Origin: Amphiura filiformis
Taxonomy: Eukaryota; Echinodermata; Ophiuroidea; Amphilepidida; Amphiuridae
Assembly (NCBI RefSeq): GCF_039555335.1
Contig: NC_092628.1
Span: forward strand, 38,524,965-38,588,964
DNA length: 64,000 nt
Direction: 5' to 3'
Both the position numbers and the translations under genes were made by a program. Each line of letters opens with the position of its first letter. The first letter of the stretch is position 1. The notes beneath the pieces were generated by a model. It searched no databases, had not been told where the DNA came from, and saw only the letters and a program-made list of their open reading frames with translations. Below are positions 9,601 through 20,121 of the stretch, one piece after another.

Positions 9601-12600
9601 TCATGCTAATACACGAGTGTACAATGCTTCTCTATGCGTCCATATTAGCGAGGTTATCTGCGTACAACAGCTTACTACGCACAGCCACGATAAAGGTACG
9701 TTCCACGATGTACATTATGTATATTTCAACACTACAACTATAAATCCACAATGTTTTCAACACTCAATAAATTGTGTCTCGTGTCTTTTTTTTTTTTTCT
9801 TCCTCTGCAAAATGTAGGTTAACAACTTGACTGCATTCTTCCTACATGTAGTTAAGGCATAGGGTAGTATAAAATGTCAAAGGCATGCAATTTCACTTGT
9901 TATGCACCATACATAATGTCATGAATACTGTGAAACGAAATAGAGGGCTCACTTCATAACAGACACTGAGAATGAGGAACTTTATATTGTGTCTCAGAAA
10001 TATGGTCCCAAATGATTGAAATTGGAACAAATTTGTATGAAACATACAAATTTTGACACTTTTTAAACTGAAATGGTCAAATATGAGATAAATTTGATCA
10101 TAATCACACACACACAGTCATCAATTTTGGCCCCCTCTACATTGTGGCCCACTTGGCCCTGTGGTAAATCTGGCTCTGTGATATAATACATGATAGTGTT
10201 ACTCTCACATGAGATGAGACACACTATAACTTAGAAGAGGCGAGGCGATAGGGCAGCAACACCATGTCATCCTCTGAAGGAAAGATTATTTTATTTTTTA
10301 ATTTATTTATTTAATTCAGTATTTTTCCCCAAGTCAATACCTCAACAAGTCACCACTGCTGCCCTGGATTAAACTAGAGTCCGAAGTTTTCCGGAAAACG
10401 GAAGAAAATCACGGAATCGGAGGTACAACACGGAAAATGACATTTTTTTATGATGTGACAAAAATTGTTTAAAGATAAGAGAAATAAATGTTACAAACAA
10501 TCATGAGTTGTGACATGTCAATTTTTATGATAAAAATACTGCTTATAATACTGAAATAAAGGTATATTACCAAGGCATGACCCCCCTATATCCCACCAAA
10601 CATCGTAATATCGGCCTATTATCTTGCGAATATTCCAATCAGAGCATCGCGATATTGAACACTTTATTGTGACATTAATATCATTGTTTATACATTTAAA
10701 GCTTTATTCATGACACGGATTTACACATTTTACAACATGGTCATGGATTACAACACGGAAAATGGATTTAGAAAACGGTAAACTTCGGACTCTAGATTAA
10801 ACCCAGCACCTCATACAACAGAGGCACATACCCTACCCACTACCCCACACTCACCCTCCCAGTAAGTTAACCTACCTTTGGTATCATAAAAGCAATCTGA
10901 AGCCAATACAACATCTACAGCTGGTAAGCTGATGACATCGGCTGAAAATCTACCCCATGTGATGCCGACGACCTCAACGCCAACTAGCCCATTTGCAGAG
11001 CAACTTTTGCGACAGTTCTCCAGGCATTTTGGTAAGCGTGCATCATCACTGAGGATCACTTTGGCACCACATTTTGATGCCACCACACCTGGTAAGCTTG
11101 TTCCAGCTCCAACCTGAAGAATGAAAAACAAAATTGCAATTGAGCTGTCCACTATCTAGGGTAGACATGTCCACATTGCTTATTATAGAGGGCGACATTC
11201 AATCCAAAAAGTTGTGTCCACAGTAGCTCACAGTCAATGGCTTAACTGTGTAATCCCCATAGGGAAATACAAAAATTTGAAATTTGGACACCAGAAACTT
11301 GACGATGTAGTCTAAAAAGTGCTGGTACTTTATCCTTGATACAGAAACTCAGCATGCAGTGAAAGTTAGATTTCATAAAATAAAATCGCCTTTGTGTAAA
11401 ATGGATCATCGTGGTAAAAAATGGTGCATTACATGCTTTTTTGTACATTAAGTCAGTGTAAGGCATTGTCAATGATGGGCGCAGAAAAGTGCAGTTTTTT
11501 AAAAACAGACATTTGCCCATAACTTTGTTAATTTTTGACCTACAGACATGGTTGACCCCTCATTTTTAAGTTAAATAATCACCTTTTTAAACAAAATAAT
11601 TTCAATGTGAAATATCCTACTTGAAAATTTTGTGAACATGCCTATCTAGGGGCATAGCAAATGGGTGGACAGAGTGGATGAAGTCCAGGGGCCCTGAGAG
11701 CCCCTAGCAAAAGCGAAAATGTAGTGGGTTAGGGATAGGGCTGATAAAGGAGATGTTAAAAGGGTCCCGCATTGCTCCTTGTCCATGGGCCCGAGGCTCT
11801 TGCTACGCCACCTGCCACCATTAGCTTGATATTTTGGGAGCCAGATGTCACAGCAAGATTAGATTTTGAAAATGGCAACTCCCATGAGCAGGGATGAAAG
11901 TGGCCTGAAGTGACTTGGCAGGAAAAGCCTGAAAAAGCGCGTAAATTTGGGCTATAAAGCCTCAAAACGGGCTGAAAATAAATAAAAGTGCATAAATTTG
12001 GAGTAGTAAAAGGCAATTGCCTGAAAACTGACATCCCTGCATGAGTGCCCACCCCTGTTCTGCCTCAATTCTTACTAATCAACTTCCTATCAGATATGGC
12101 CCCAAAATGCACAAGTACTATTATTTACTTAGGCAATGGAGCCAAGTGTGTTTGATCTGTTGATCAACTATCGATGCTTGATCTATCTCTATGCTTGATC
12201 TATCTAAATAATTTGTGAAATATTAATTTATTGGCAATTGTTCATTTTAATAACATTAATATTTGTATGTTTGGCCAATGCCATTCTACCATTAATTAGT
12301 TTAAGAGCCAGTCTCCCTTATTATGTACCCAAATCAGGGGGGTTGTGATACAAAAAAAAATAGAATTTTCTCTAAAAAATAATTTTGGTACATATTAGCA
12401 CCAACAACTCACATGTAAAATATGAGCGTGCACAGCGCCCTCGTTCAGCTGAAAAAAATTCTTGAAATTTCAGCCTCTCTGAGCCTTACTTGCAAATGGT
12501 AAACTTTGGAGGTGCATAACATCGTATGCCATCATCATCCCAACCTGCATTTTGCATTTTTTTAAAGTACCAAATGGTTACATTACAAAAACCAAGAAAA

Positions 12601-15600
12601 AAAAATTGGGATCTTGATGGCGCACAAAATCAGCCAATCCAATGCTTTGATGAAAAGCGCCCTTGTGCACACTTCAAAGCATCATAACGGGCTGCGCCAT
12701 CAAGATCCCAAGTCCGAACAAGTTTGAAATTAAAGACCTCCATGGCAAGTTTCATTTTTCAGCAAAAATTTTTTGGGATTTTGTTGGCGCGCAGCGTTAA
12801 CAGAGGTCAAAGGTCAAAATTTCCTATTTTCGCACATTTTTGCACGCCTGTATTATTATGCATAGCGTCACCTGACTCTCCGAATAGGATTTCATCAAAG
12901 AAGAGGTAATTCTCTGCAAGAACTGAAAAAATTAGCTTGGGATCTCTTGATCTTCATATTTTTCTGATTTTTTTGAAAATGGACTTAGCCTCATTTTGGA
13001 GGTCAATTTGACCTCTTTTTTCCCACTCGCTGCACAATGTGGGCTTTTTACTGCATCACAAAAAGATGCGCCAACAAGATCCCAATTTTATTTTTCATCG
13101 TCTAGCTTCTTTGGCGACCAGTAGACAAAAAACAAGCAACAGCTAATTGGGATCATGTGGGCGCACTAATATAAAAGAGGTCAAAGGTCACGCTTTGTGC
13201 CAAAGTGATGCATATTTGCCTATGTGCAGCACAAAAGTGGAACTTTGACCATAATAAAAATATCGCCAACAAGATCCCATCTTACTTTTTGGATGATTGG
13301 ATAAAGGGGCTTATGTATAACTGATAACAAGTAAAAAAAAAGTGGGATCATGTGGGCGCACTAATTCAATAGAGGTCAAAGTTCATACTTTGTGCCGAAT
13401 TGGCATTACTTTGCCTATGTGCAGCACAAAAGTAGAACTTTGACCCGCAATAAAAATGTAATAGCCAACAAGATCCCATCTTACTTTTTGGATGATTGGA
13501 TAAAGGGCTTATGTATAACTGATAACAAGTAAAAAAAAAAGTGGATCATGTGGGCGCACTAATTCAATAGAGGTCAAAGTTCATACTTGCTACAAAATTA
13601 AACGATTTTTAGCCTAAAGTTGCCGAATTCAGCAACCTTTCACTCAAATTTTGCAAAATATGACTAAGTATTTTGACAAAAATTTTTTACTCTCACCAAC
13701 TACCATGATGGAATCAGCATCATCTGAAATGCACTCACACAAGTTTCTATGAGACATGTCTGGTGATCCCCATTGAAAAAAAATTCGCACAAAGTATGAA
13801 CTTTGACCTCTATTGAATTAGTGCGCCCACATGATCCCACTTTTTTTTTTACTTTTATTAGTTATACATAAGCCCCTTTATCCAATCATCCAAAAAGTAA
13901 GATGGGATCTTGTTGGCGCACATTTTTATTCCCGGTCAAAGTTCCACTTTTGTGCTGCACATAGGCAAAATAATGCCAATTCGCCACAAAGTATGAACTT
14001 TGACCTCTATTGAATTAGTGCGCCCACATGATCCCACTTTTTTTTTACTTGTTATCAGTTATACATAAGCCCCTTTATCCAATCATCCAAAAAGTAAGAT
14101 GGGATCTTGTTGGCGCACATTTTTATGTGGGTCAAAGTTCCACTTTCGTGCTGCACATAGGCAAATATGCATCACTTTGGCACAAAGCTTGACCTTTGAC
14201 CTCTTTTATATTAGTGCGCCCACATGATCCCAATTAGCTGTTGCTTGTGTTTTATCTACTGGTCGCCAAAGAAGCTAGACGATGACTAATAAAATTGGGA
14301 TCTTGTTGGCGCATCTATTTGTGATGCAGTAAAAAGCCCACATTGTGCAGCGAATGGGAAAAAGAGGTCAAATTGACCTCCAAAATGAGGCTAAGTCCAT
14401 TTTCAAAAAATCAGAAAAATATGAAGATCAAGAGATCCCAAGCTAATTTTTTCAGTTCTTGCAGAGAATTACTTCTTCTTTGATGAAATGCTATTCGGAG
14501 AGTCCGGTGACGTTGGCGCGCAATAATACAGGCGTGCAAATATGTGCGAAAATAGGAAATTTTGACCTTTGACCTCTGTTAACTCGGTGCGCCAACGAAA
14601 TCCCAAAAAATTTTTGCTGAAAAATTAAACTTGCCATGGAGGTCTTTAATTTCAAACTTGTTCGGACTTGGGATCTTGATGGCGCAGTCCCGTTATGATG
14701 CTTTGAAGTTTGCACGAGGCGCTTTTCATCAAAGCATTGGATTTACTGATTTTGTGCGCCATCAAGATCCCAATTTTTTTTCTTGGTTTTTGTAATGTAA
14801 CCATTTGGTACTTTAAAAAAATGCAAAATGCAGGTTGGGATGATGATGGCGCACGATGTTATGCACCTCCAAAGTTTACCATTTGCAAGTAAGGCTCAGA
14901 GAGGCTGAAATTTCAAGAATTTTTTTAAGCTGAACGAGGGCGCTGTGCACGCTCATATTTTACATGTGAGTTGTTGGTGCTAATATGTACCAAAATTATT
15001 TTTTAGAGAAAATTCTATTTTTTTTTGTATCACAGATGGGTACATAATAAGGGAGATTGGCTCTTAATTAGTTGATAGTTCATAACAAGGATCAAAACAT
15101 CATTGACGGTCAGACAAACTTGACTGTTGTGCCTTAATTACCTCTAATACAGTCCTATCTCTGATACTGTGTCTATTGAACCATACATACTGTGCTAATA
15201 CTGGAGCACATGGCCACACATACATGCCATAGCTGGGATCAACAACCTGAAATGTAAAACACAAAAGACGTATAATAATTCCTCCTTGAGAGAAGTTTAT
15301 CAAGCTAAAAGTACCTTAACCAGTGGCGGTGCTATGGGGGGGGCAAGGGGGGACCCAATATTTTTCTTGCCCCCAGTCCCCCCTCCCACTTTTGAGGCAA
15401 AATACCCCAAATTACGTAAATTTCCACTTTTTGGGCAATTTTATGCAAAACTTGTCAATTTTGCCCCCCCCTGAAATTCACTTTGCTCACCAATGCTCCC
15501 CGAAAAAAATTCCTGGTGTCACCTCTGACCTTAGGCTTGCTACCACAATATTTGTCAAAACTAGTAGTATCTATAATATATGCACATCATATAAATATAA

Positions 15601-16290
15601 TCACACACGGACATAAAGAAGTATAATTATGCAGATAATATGGGGAGTAGAGATTGTGAACATTTAAACAAGCCCAGTTCTACAAATAATACACCTGACC
15701 CATGCAGGTAAACAAAAAAGGAGAACAGAGCAGGGAATTGAAGAAAGGTTAGACGAGGTATTGCTGGTCGAAGCAACCTAAAAATCGATTTCCATTATCT
15801 AGATCAATAGCCTATATTATTGAAAATTAACAACTTGATGTTTTGCAAAAGTTCATTCTGTATATATTCTTTTGTAAAGCGCTCCGTTCTTTGTGGGGCG
15901 CTCAATAAATGCCTATTATGTTATGTTATGTTATTCTACAAATCGTATACGTTGCAAACTTGCTTAATTTATTGTTGTTAATGAGTTATGTATGTTTTAC
16001 AAAAGTGTTGTTGTTTCAGCCCTCTTTACAACGTAACTCAAGTACCGCAGCACCTATAAAAGTTTATCTGTGATATTTTAATTCTTCTGAATTGAGCAAT
16101 GCAGATTTTACCAAACCTCACTACCATTCGTAAGATGCTGTGAACTACCAAATCACAACAGTTAAAAATAATTAATAACCTTAAGCACCCAGGGGTACTA
16201 ATTAGGTGGAATACAATAACCTACTTCCGGTATTTTGATGTCAATGGTTTCATCATCATCTTCAAAGTGGAAGAATTTGTGACTTTCCAT
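6508..16290 (-). CDS. METTL23: METTL23 homologue, five coding exons
   Basis: Joined exons 16290-16225, 15246-15142, 11113-10876, 9050-8966 and 6673-6508 give one uninterrupted 219-aa frame, and every intron is GT-AG. Vertebrate METTL23 is a seven-beta-strand SAM-dependent methyltransferase reported to dimethylate histone H3 Arg17 and to act in the nucleus. Visible hallmarks are IPEVVDPSYGMYVWPCAPVL at about residues 21-40, the SAM-binding motif VGAGTSLPG at 58-66, the acidic end of strand 2 (VILSDD), DVVLASDCFYD at about 124-134, FEDVLATFCYLLNKN at 138-152 and a C-terminus with LPGDHTIQF. The length is close to the family's usual size. The Met at 16290 is preceded in frame by a stop with no other Met between, and aligns near the vertebrate start. 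A further upstream exon is possible. The gene lies head-to-head with WBP11. Confidence 0.93.
6817..7224. mobile_element. MITE family A copy 1 (GGGGGTACTCAAGTTTGG)
   Basis: Left end GGGGGTACTCAAGTTTGG and right end TTTGTACTGAGTACCACCCC are imperfect inverted repeats. The interior words (ATATACCAATTTTTCAAG, GACCCATCCATATGCC) recur at 32913-33266 and, diverged, at 40515-41045. It lies in METTL23 intron 4. Confidence 0.65.
7745..8087. repeat. 54-bp minisatellite, six copies
   Basis: The word TTCACACAGTG recurs at about 7771, 7826, 7880, 7934, 7988 and 8042. The exact 54-bp period is 18 codons, which explains the repetitive minus-strand open frame here. It lies inside METTL23 intron 4 and is not coding. 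Confidence 0.92.
8456..8511. repeat. Perfect 26-bp inverted repeat with 4-nt loop
   Basis: The arm beginning ACTTGAAATTGTAGAAAACT (26 bases) is followed by ATCA and then its exact reverse complement. It directly abuts the MITE at 8517-8659 within METTL23 intron 4. Perfect pairing with a tiny loop suggests a recent palindrome rather than an old microRNA. Confidence 0.85.
8517..8659. mobile_element. MITE family B copy 1 (CTGCTCAGTGCCAGAAGTGG)
   Basis: The ends CTGCTCAGTGCCAGAAGTGG and CCACTTCTGGCAATGAGCAG are inverted, and the interior pairs further (GGTAAGTGCAATAG with CTATTGCACTTACC). A second copy lies at 38707-38857. Confidence 0.7.
8966..9050 (-). CDS. METTL23: METTL23 exon 4
   Basis: 85 nt encoding FEDVLATFCYLLNKNKHAQC and WVTYQER, with split codons at both ends that complete Asp and Ser. 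Acceptor is TTCTTGACAG and donor is GTAAG. It aligns with the DFEDILATIYFLMHKNP region of the human protein. Confidence 0.93.
9557..9714. mobile_element. Short MITE with TGTACATCGTGGAAC ends
   Basis: Exact 15-bp inverted termini TGTACATCGTGGAAC and GTTCCACGATGTACA, 158 bp overall, in METTL23 intron 3. The two plus-strand open frames over it have no family match. Confidence 0.7.
10375..10794. mobile_element. hAT-type MITE (TAGAGTCCGAAG ends)
   Basis: The ends TAGAGTCCGAAGTTTTCCG and CGGTAAACTTCGGACTCTA are inverted and are flanked on both sides by an exact 8-bp duplication, GATTAAAC (10367-10374 and 10795-10802). Repeated ACACGGAAAATG words lie near both ends. It is non-autonomous, with no transposase. 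It lies in METTL23 intron 3 very near the exon 3 donor. Confidence 0.9.
10876..11113 (-). CDS. METTL23: METTL23 exon 3 (SAM-binding core)
   Basis: 238 nt starting in phase 0 and ending in phase 1, with acceptor TTCTTCAG and donor GTAGGT. It encodes the glycine-rich motif VGAGTSLPGVVASKCGAKVI, LSDDARLPKCLENCR and DVVLASDCFYDTK, matching motifs I to IV of the methyltransferase fold. A hAT MITE (10375-10794) sits in the next intron, about 80 bp past the donor. Confidence 0.95.
12301..15067. mobile_element. 2.8-kb fold-back element flanked by TTAA
   Basis: TTAA at 12301-12304 and at 15064-15067 encloses inverted ends GAGCCAGTCTCCCTTATTAT and ATAATAAGGGAGATTGGCTC. The inverted match continues inward for about 1.25 kb per arm (left to about 13590, right from about 13785), leaving a ~200-bp non-palindromic centre. 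The arms are built from GGGATC..GGCGC motifs in alternating orientation and AGGTCA-type direct repeats. TTAA duplication is typical of piggyBac-related elements. No transposase frame is visible, so it is non-autonomous. It lies in METTL23 intron 2. Confidence 0.88.
13148..13590. repeat. ~195-bp direct repeats within the left arm
   Basis: Units starting TGGGATCATGTGGGCGCACT at about 13149, 13349 and 13541 contain GAGGTCAAAG, CTATGTGCAGCACAAAAGT and GCCAACAAGATCCCATC. The mirror units lie at 13785-14230 in the right arm. Confidence 0.8.
15142..15246 (-). CDS. METTL23: METTL23 exon 2
   Basis: 35 codons, phase 0 at both ends, with acceptor TTTACATTTCAG and donor GTAATT. It holds the strongly conserved DPSYGMYVWPCAPVLAQYVW segment that precedes the SAM-binding motif in METTL23 proteins. 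Confidence 0.95.
15321..15527. mobile_element. hAT-type MITE (CAGTGGCGGTGC ends)
   Basis: It begins CAGTGGCGGTGCTATGG and ends CCTGGTGTCACCTCTG. Flanking 8-mers ACCTTAAC and ACCTTAGG match at six of eight positions, as expected for an old hAT duplication. The interior is G/C-run rich and related to the element at 4808-4977. It lies in METTL23 intron 1. Confidence 0.6.
15747..16184 (+). repeat. Dispersed ~370-bp repeat, copy 1 (interrupted)
   Basis: Runs from GGTTAGACGAGGTATTG to ATAACCTTAA and matches 55131-55500 closely over its whole length, except for a 73-bp insertion at 15860-15932. It ends about 40 bp from METTL23 exon 1. No coding frame or terminal inverted repeat is clear, so the family is unknown. 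Confidence 0.85.
15860..15932 (+). mobile_element. 5'-truncated retroposon tail with (ATGTT)n end
   Basis: The 73-bp insert reads TTTTGTAAAGCGCTCCGTTC then GGGGCGCTCAATAAATGCC, ending in ATGTT repeats. It is flanked by ATTCT on both sides (15855-15859 and 15933-15937). The paralogue at about 55230 has one ATTCT and no insert. A GCGCT..AATAAATGCC tail with a short tandem end is typical of CR1/L2-type LINEs or their SINEs. Only the 3' end was copied. Confidence 0.75.
16225..16290 (-). CDS. METTL23: METTL23 exon 1 (coding)
   Basis: Encodes MESHKFFHFEDDDETIDIKI and two more residues, ending in phase 0 at the donor GTAGGT. Upstream in frame is a Ser-rich stretch (DASSSSSQGQDETPL) and then a TAA. 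If an acceptor exists at the TAG just before it, the protein would be longer at the N-terminus, but no pyrimidine tract supports that. Confidence 0.8.
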
Positions 16291-17261
16291 CAGTGGTGTT
16301 TCATCTTGACCTTGGCTGCTACTGCTACTTGCATCTATGCCAGTGTGTTATACATATTGCATACCGGTACATGTATTGTCCACTAGCCTGCATTGAAATA
16401 AATGTTAAAATAAAAATGTAAACATTGATCAATAAAGCCCTTCCTCTACAGGCCTGTGCATATATCTGAAAAATGTACATTTTTATGTAAATTTAATTTG
16501 AGTATAATGTTATGTCAGGCCTTGCAGAATTTTAAAATTTATATGTATTTGATCTGTTCACTCAAGCTTCATTATAATATCCAGGGGTCAGAAAATGCTT
16601 GAAAAGCTTTGAAAAACTTTCCGACAGGTTTTAGGCTGTTCTTTTGATTGGAAACATCTCTTTTTTCATGAACCTATTGGACCAAAAGCTTCATTATTTA
16701 TTGTAGTAGGGCCTACCGTATAAAATATAATTTGCATCTTGTGTAAAATTTTTGCTGTTCCCAAGTTTTGCCAAATTTCCTGTGGTGTGATCGTTTTTAG
16801 TCCATAAGTTCCTCTACATATAAATCCAACAGTGTGAATGTAGGGCTTTTTCGGACAAGAGGGCCATCATTTCAACAAGAATTTTAGCTAAAAGAGACGA
16901 TTTTCAAAAAAATTAAAAACCTTCCCCAAGTTCATGTCTCTTCTCCATGAAAAGCTAATGGAATTTTTTTACTCCGAACAATTTTTTTTAAAGTTGTCCC
17001 AAAAAAAAATCGGATTCCTGACTCATTTCCTTTCCAAAAATGTATAGTTTAATATATACTTTGGACATACAATTCAGAAATATTAAATGATGCTTGAAAA
17101 GGTCCATGTTCTCTCCCATTACTCTGGCGTTAAGTCTAAGATCAGCAATTTCTACCAGTCGGTATATATTGTACTGGTGTAATAACTGTCACAGTCCAAA
17201 TTCTTTACCAACTCAGCCCCAAGACTCGACTTCCTTCAATCAAAATAACCTTGCTAATTTA

Positions 17262-17725
17262 AGCTGAATTTATACTCGATCGCCGAGCGATTGTGATTAA
17301 GGGCAATCGCCGAATTTTGCCATGCATCGCTCGTCGCTTTTGCATTTAATATACTTATCACGGCGATAGCGATTGCAGACGACAATTAAAATATTCTAAA
17401 TGCCTCAAAATAAATTTTAAAACATCAGATGCTGTCAATAATTAATATTGCTTTGAATTAATTCATTATCAAAAGTTAATAATCGAGAGAGGTAAATTAA
17501 TTAGCAAAATAATAGATCCAGTTGGTTGAAAATGATTGGTTGACGCATTCATGTGTCAAGCGATATCGCTGGGAAGTTGAGATTTCTTCAACTTGCAAAA
17601 GCGACGTCATTTTTGCCTCCGCGATTTGAATCGATTGATCGGCTTGACGCTCTGGAAATGTAAGTAAACACTGAGCATGCGTGAGAATCGCTTTTCTGCA
17701 AAAGCGATCGAGTATAAATTCAGCT
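17262..17725. mobile_element. Harbinger-like MITE with TTA duplication
   Basis: The ends AGCTGAATTTATACTCGATC and GATCGAGTATAAATTCAGCT are exact inverted repeats of 20 bases. They are flanked by TTA (17259-17261 and 17726-17728). A 3-bp TTA/TAA duplication is typical of PIF/Harbinger. The interior is dense in GCGAT/ATCGC words. It lies upstream of METTL23 in the intergenic region. Confidence 0.8.
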
Positions 17726-17728
17726 TTA

Positions 17729-18850
17729 GATACATATTATTGTAACACAAAGGTTATATCAGTTGCAGCAAACGGTGTTTGATGCATCATTTGCTGATCA
17801 AGCTTATTACAAAATTTAGGTTTATTTTGCAACCATCGGTTTCACACATGCTTTTACACAGAGATCATCAGGCAAAATGACCAGTTTTTGCATGGAAAAG
17901 TAGAACTAGCTCTGCCCCCCCCCCCTCCCCCGGTGAAATTCCACAATTATAGATGTGGGACTTTTTTTTATTTGCATTTTTTAAGTTAAAAATCATTCCA
18001 AAAACAGGTTGATGTTTGGAACTCACAGCTCCGACCGCGAGTTCCAAGGAGCTATGTGTATGTGTCGCCACGATTTAACGTGCATTCATCACCATATTCA
18101 CATGTACATAGTCGTGGAGTGGACTTTTCGCTGCTCACAAAAATCGCTCAAAAATCATCTTTTTAAATATTTCTTTGGACAAAAGGTGGTGCATAGAATA
18201 AGTTTAGCAATCACAGATGACATACATCAGTGACACAGGTTTCTGAAGTGAGTATTTTACCAGATAAACTAATGCAAACTTGCCAAAATAAAACCCTGGA
18301 GGCACCCTGCCTACGGGAGTACCTACAACTTGAGAAGAAGTCCTCAAACGTTCGAAATTTGTACAAGGAAATATTTCGCACCATTTTGCTATGATAAAGC
18401 GAAAAGTCACCAGCATGGAGACCATTTCCTGAATACGGTGCAGTATTTGTTAAATATTAAACCATACAGTACACATGCATGATACGATACCTAAAATCAT
18501 CAAAAACAGCCTACATGTAATTCATTGCCCCTTGACTTAGTCTTAGACTTAGTGTCTGTGTGAGTGTTTTCTCCTGACTTGAAAATGAAATTGCCATCAA
18601 AATAGGCCATACCGTACTTTGACATGTTTGAGTGCTTTTAAAATAATGGACTACATGCAGTATGATCAAGAGTATTTTCAAGATATAAACCACCAAGTTA
18701 CCATTTACACCTGCTGTACAACCAATGCATATAATGATCATTCCACCTTGTTGACATGTGCAGTTTGCCGAGCAGAAAATTATTGATCATTCATCTGGCA
18801 ATTTTTTTATTGGGCGTAAAATTGGGCTAAAAAGTTTATAATATTAGTGG
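17729..18850. other. Intergenic sequence without recognised features
   Basis: Unique-looking AT-rich DNA between METTL23 and WBP11. Several short open frames occur on both strands, but none has splice-site context or family resemblance. Confidence 0.5.
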
Positions 18851-19190
18851 TTATACGTATGCCTATAATTCGCTTCCGTTCAAAAATTCCACATTCCCCC
18901 CATATTTCATGAAATTTCTCCATTTAAAACTTAACATTCGTACATTCTTTCCAAGAAAAAAACTACTAAAGCAGCCGAAGCAGAGTCAGGGGAGTGCACT
19001 ATCTTAGGGAGCGGTCATTATTTACACCAGAGGGGGAATGGAGGATTTTAGGGGGAATGCGAAATTTTTTGGTGAGCAAATTTTTTTCTAGGAAAGAGGG
19101 GGGAATGTTAAGTTTTAAATGGAGAAATTTCATGAAATAAGGCGGGAATGCAGAATTTTTGAACTGAAGCGAATCTAAGGCATGTATACT
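18851..19190. mobile_element. Hairpin MITE with ~110-bp arms
   Basis: The left arm (ATTCGCTTCCGTTCAAAAAT, TTTCATGAAATTTCTCCATT) is the reverse complement of the right arm at 19075-19190, with a ~110-bp middle. Repeated GGGGGAATG words fill the middle. The ends are not sharp enough for a target duplication. Confidence 0.65.
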
Positions 19191-19197
19191 TTTCTTT

Positions 19198-19316
19198 TAC
19201 TGTCACTAATTAGTTAATTAATTAATTAATTTTCATAAACATCAGTATAATTTTGAGTTCAACGGAATGCGTTCATCATGATTAATAATAATATATTTTT
19301 CAAAATTCGACTATGG
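19198..19316 (+). repeat. Dispersed repeat, uninterrupted copy
   Basis: TACTGTCACTAATTA through AACATCAGTATAATTTT, AGTTCAAC, ATGCGTTC and GACTATGGCAT is matched at 55858-56182. There a hAT MITE splits it exactly at AGTTCAAC. Here AGTTCAAC occurs once, so this copy shows the empty site. Confidence 0.85.
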
Positions 19317-19879
19317 CATCTAGGGGGATGGGGCCTGGGGAGGTCGCGCCGTGCGGAGGCTCTCACCAACGAGCAGGCTGCGCCATGATGATGGCCATTG
19401 ATGGGACTATAATAAAAAAATCCTTTTAAAGTACTCCAAAAAGCGAGATGTGAGATGTGGTTTTTTTTTTGTTCTTTTTTTTTTGCTTTATTTGTTTCAT
19501 TATTTTGTTTTTGGTTTATTTTGTTTCATTATTGGTTTTTGATTTATTTGTTTGTTTGCATTTTTCCATGATTTATAATTGGTTACATATCATTTTTGTG
19601 TACGGAAATAAATAAGTTGAAAAAGTAAAGTTTTGGGATCTCAGCCTTAAATATAGGAAAGATGTAGATTTTAAGAAAGTTTCCGGATTTGACAAATAAA
19701 GATACTATTTCGGTATGATTGGTACCCACTATGCCCACGAAAAGTGGTAAATATATTTTGTGTGAGCCTGTCCCATCAGGACACAAGTGTATCCACATGG
19801 AGTTTATAACGAAAATGCGTGCGCCGAACCAATTATTTTTAGCCTGAGTTGTAAATCTATGGTTGTAAGTCGGAGTACC

Positions 19880-20057
19880 AGTTGAGTTTGCGCACAAAAC
19901 CGCACAATCGGGTGGCAACCAGCATCACTGTAATCGATATATCGGCACGCATTCTGCTCAGCTAAGTCAGCTTATGTGAGTAAAGTCGAGTTGCTTACCA
20001 GTTGCTTTCGGGAAAGAAATTTTTTACATCAGAAGTGCGTATTTTCTATTAAACAAA
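19880..20057 (+). promoter_or_regulatory. Probable WBP11 promoter/5' UTR region
   Basis: The stretch before the WBP11 start is locally richer in CpG than its surroundings (for example CGATATATCGGCACGC and AAAGTCGAGT), and no further repeat boundary is evident. A CCAAT word lies at about 19826. The transcription start itself cannot be placed. Confidence 0.35.
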
Positions 20058-20121
20058 ATGGGGCGTCGCTCCATTAATACCACGAAAAGTGGTAAATATA
20101 TGAACCCCACAGATCAAGCAA
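20058..20121 (+). CDS. WBP11: WBP11 exon 1
   Basis: Encodes MGRRSINTTKSGKYMNPTDQ and Ala, leaving one base before the donor GTAAGT. The MGRRS..TKSGK.MNPTDQA signature is diagnostic of WBP11. Confidence 0.95.
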
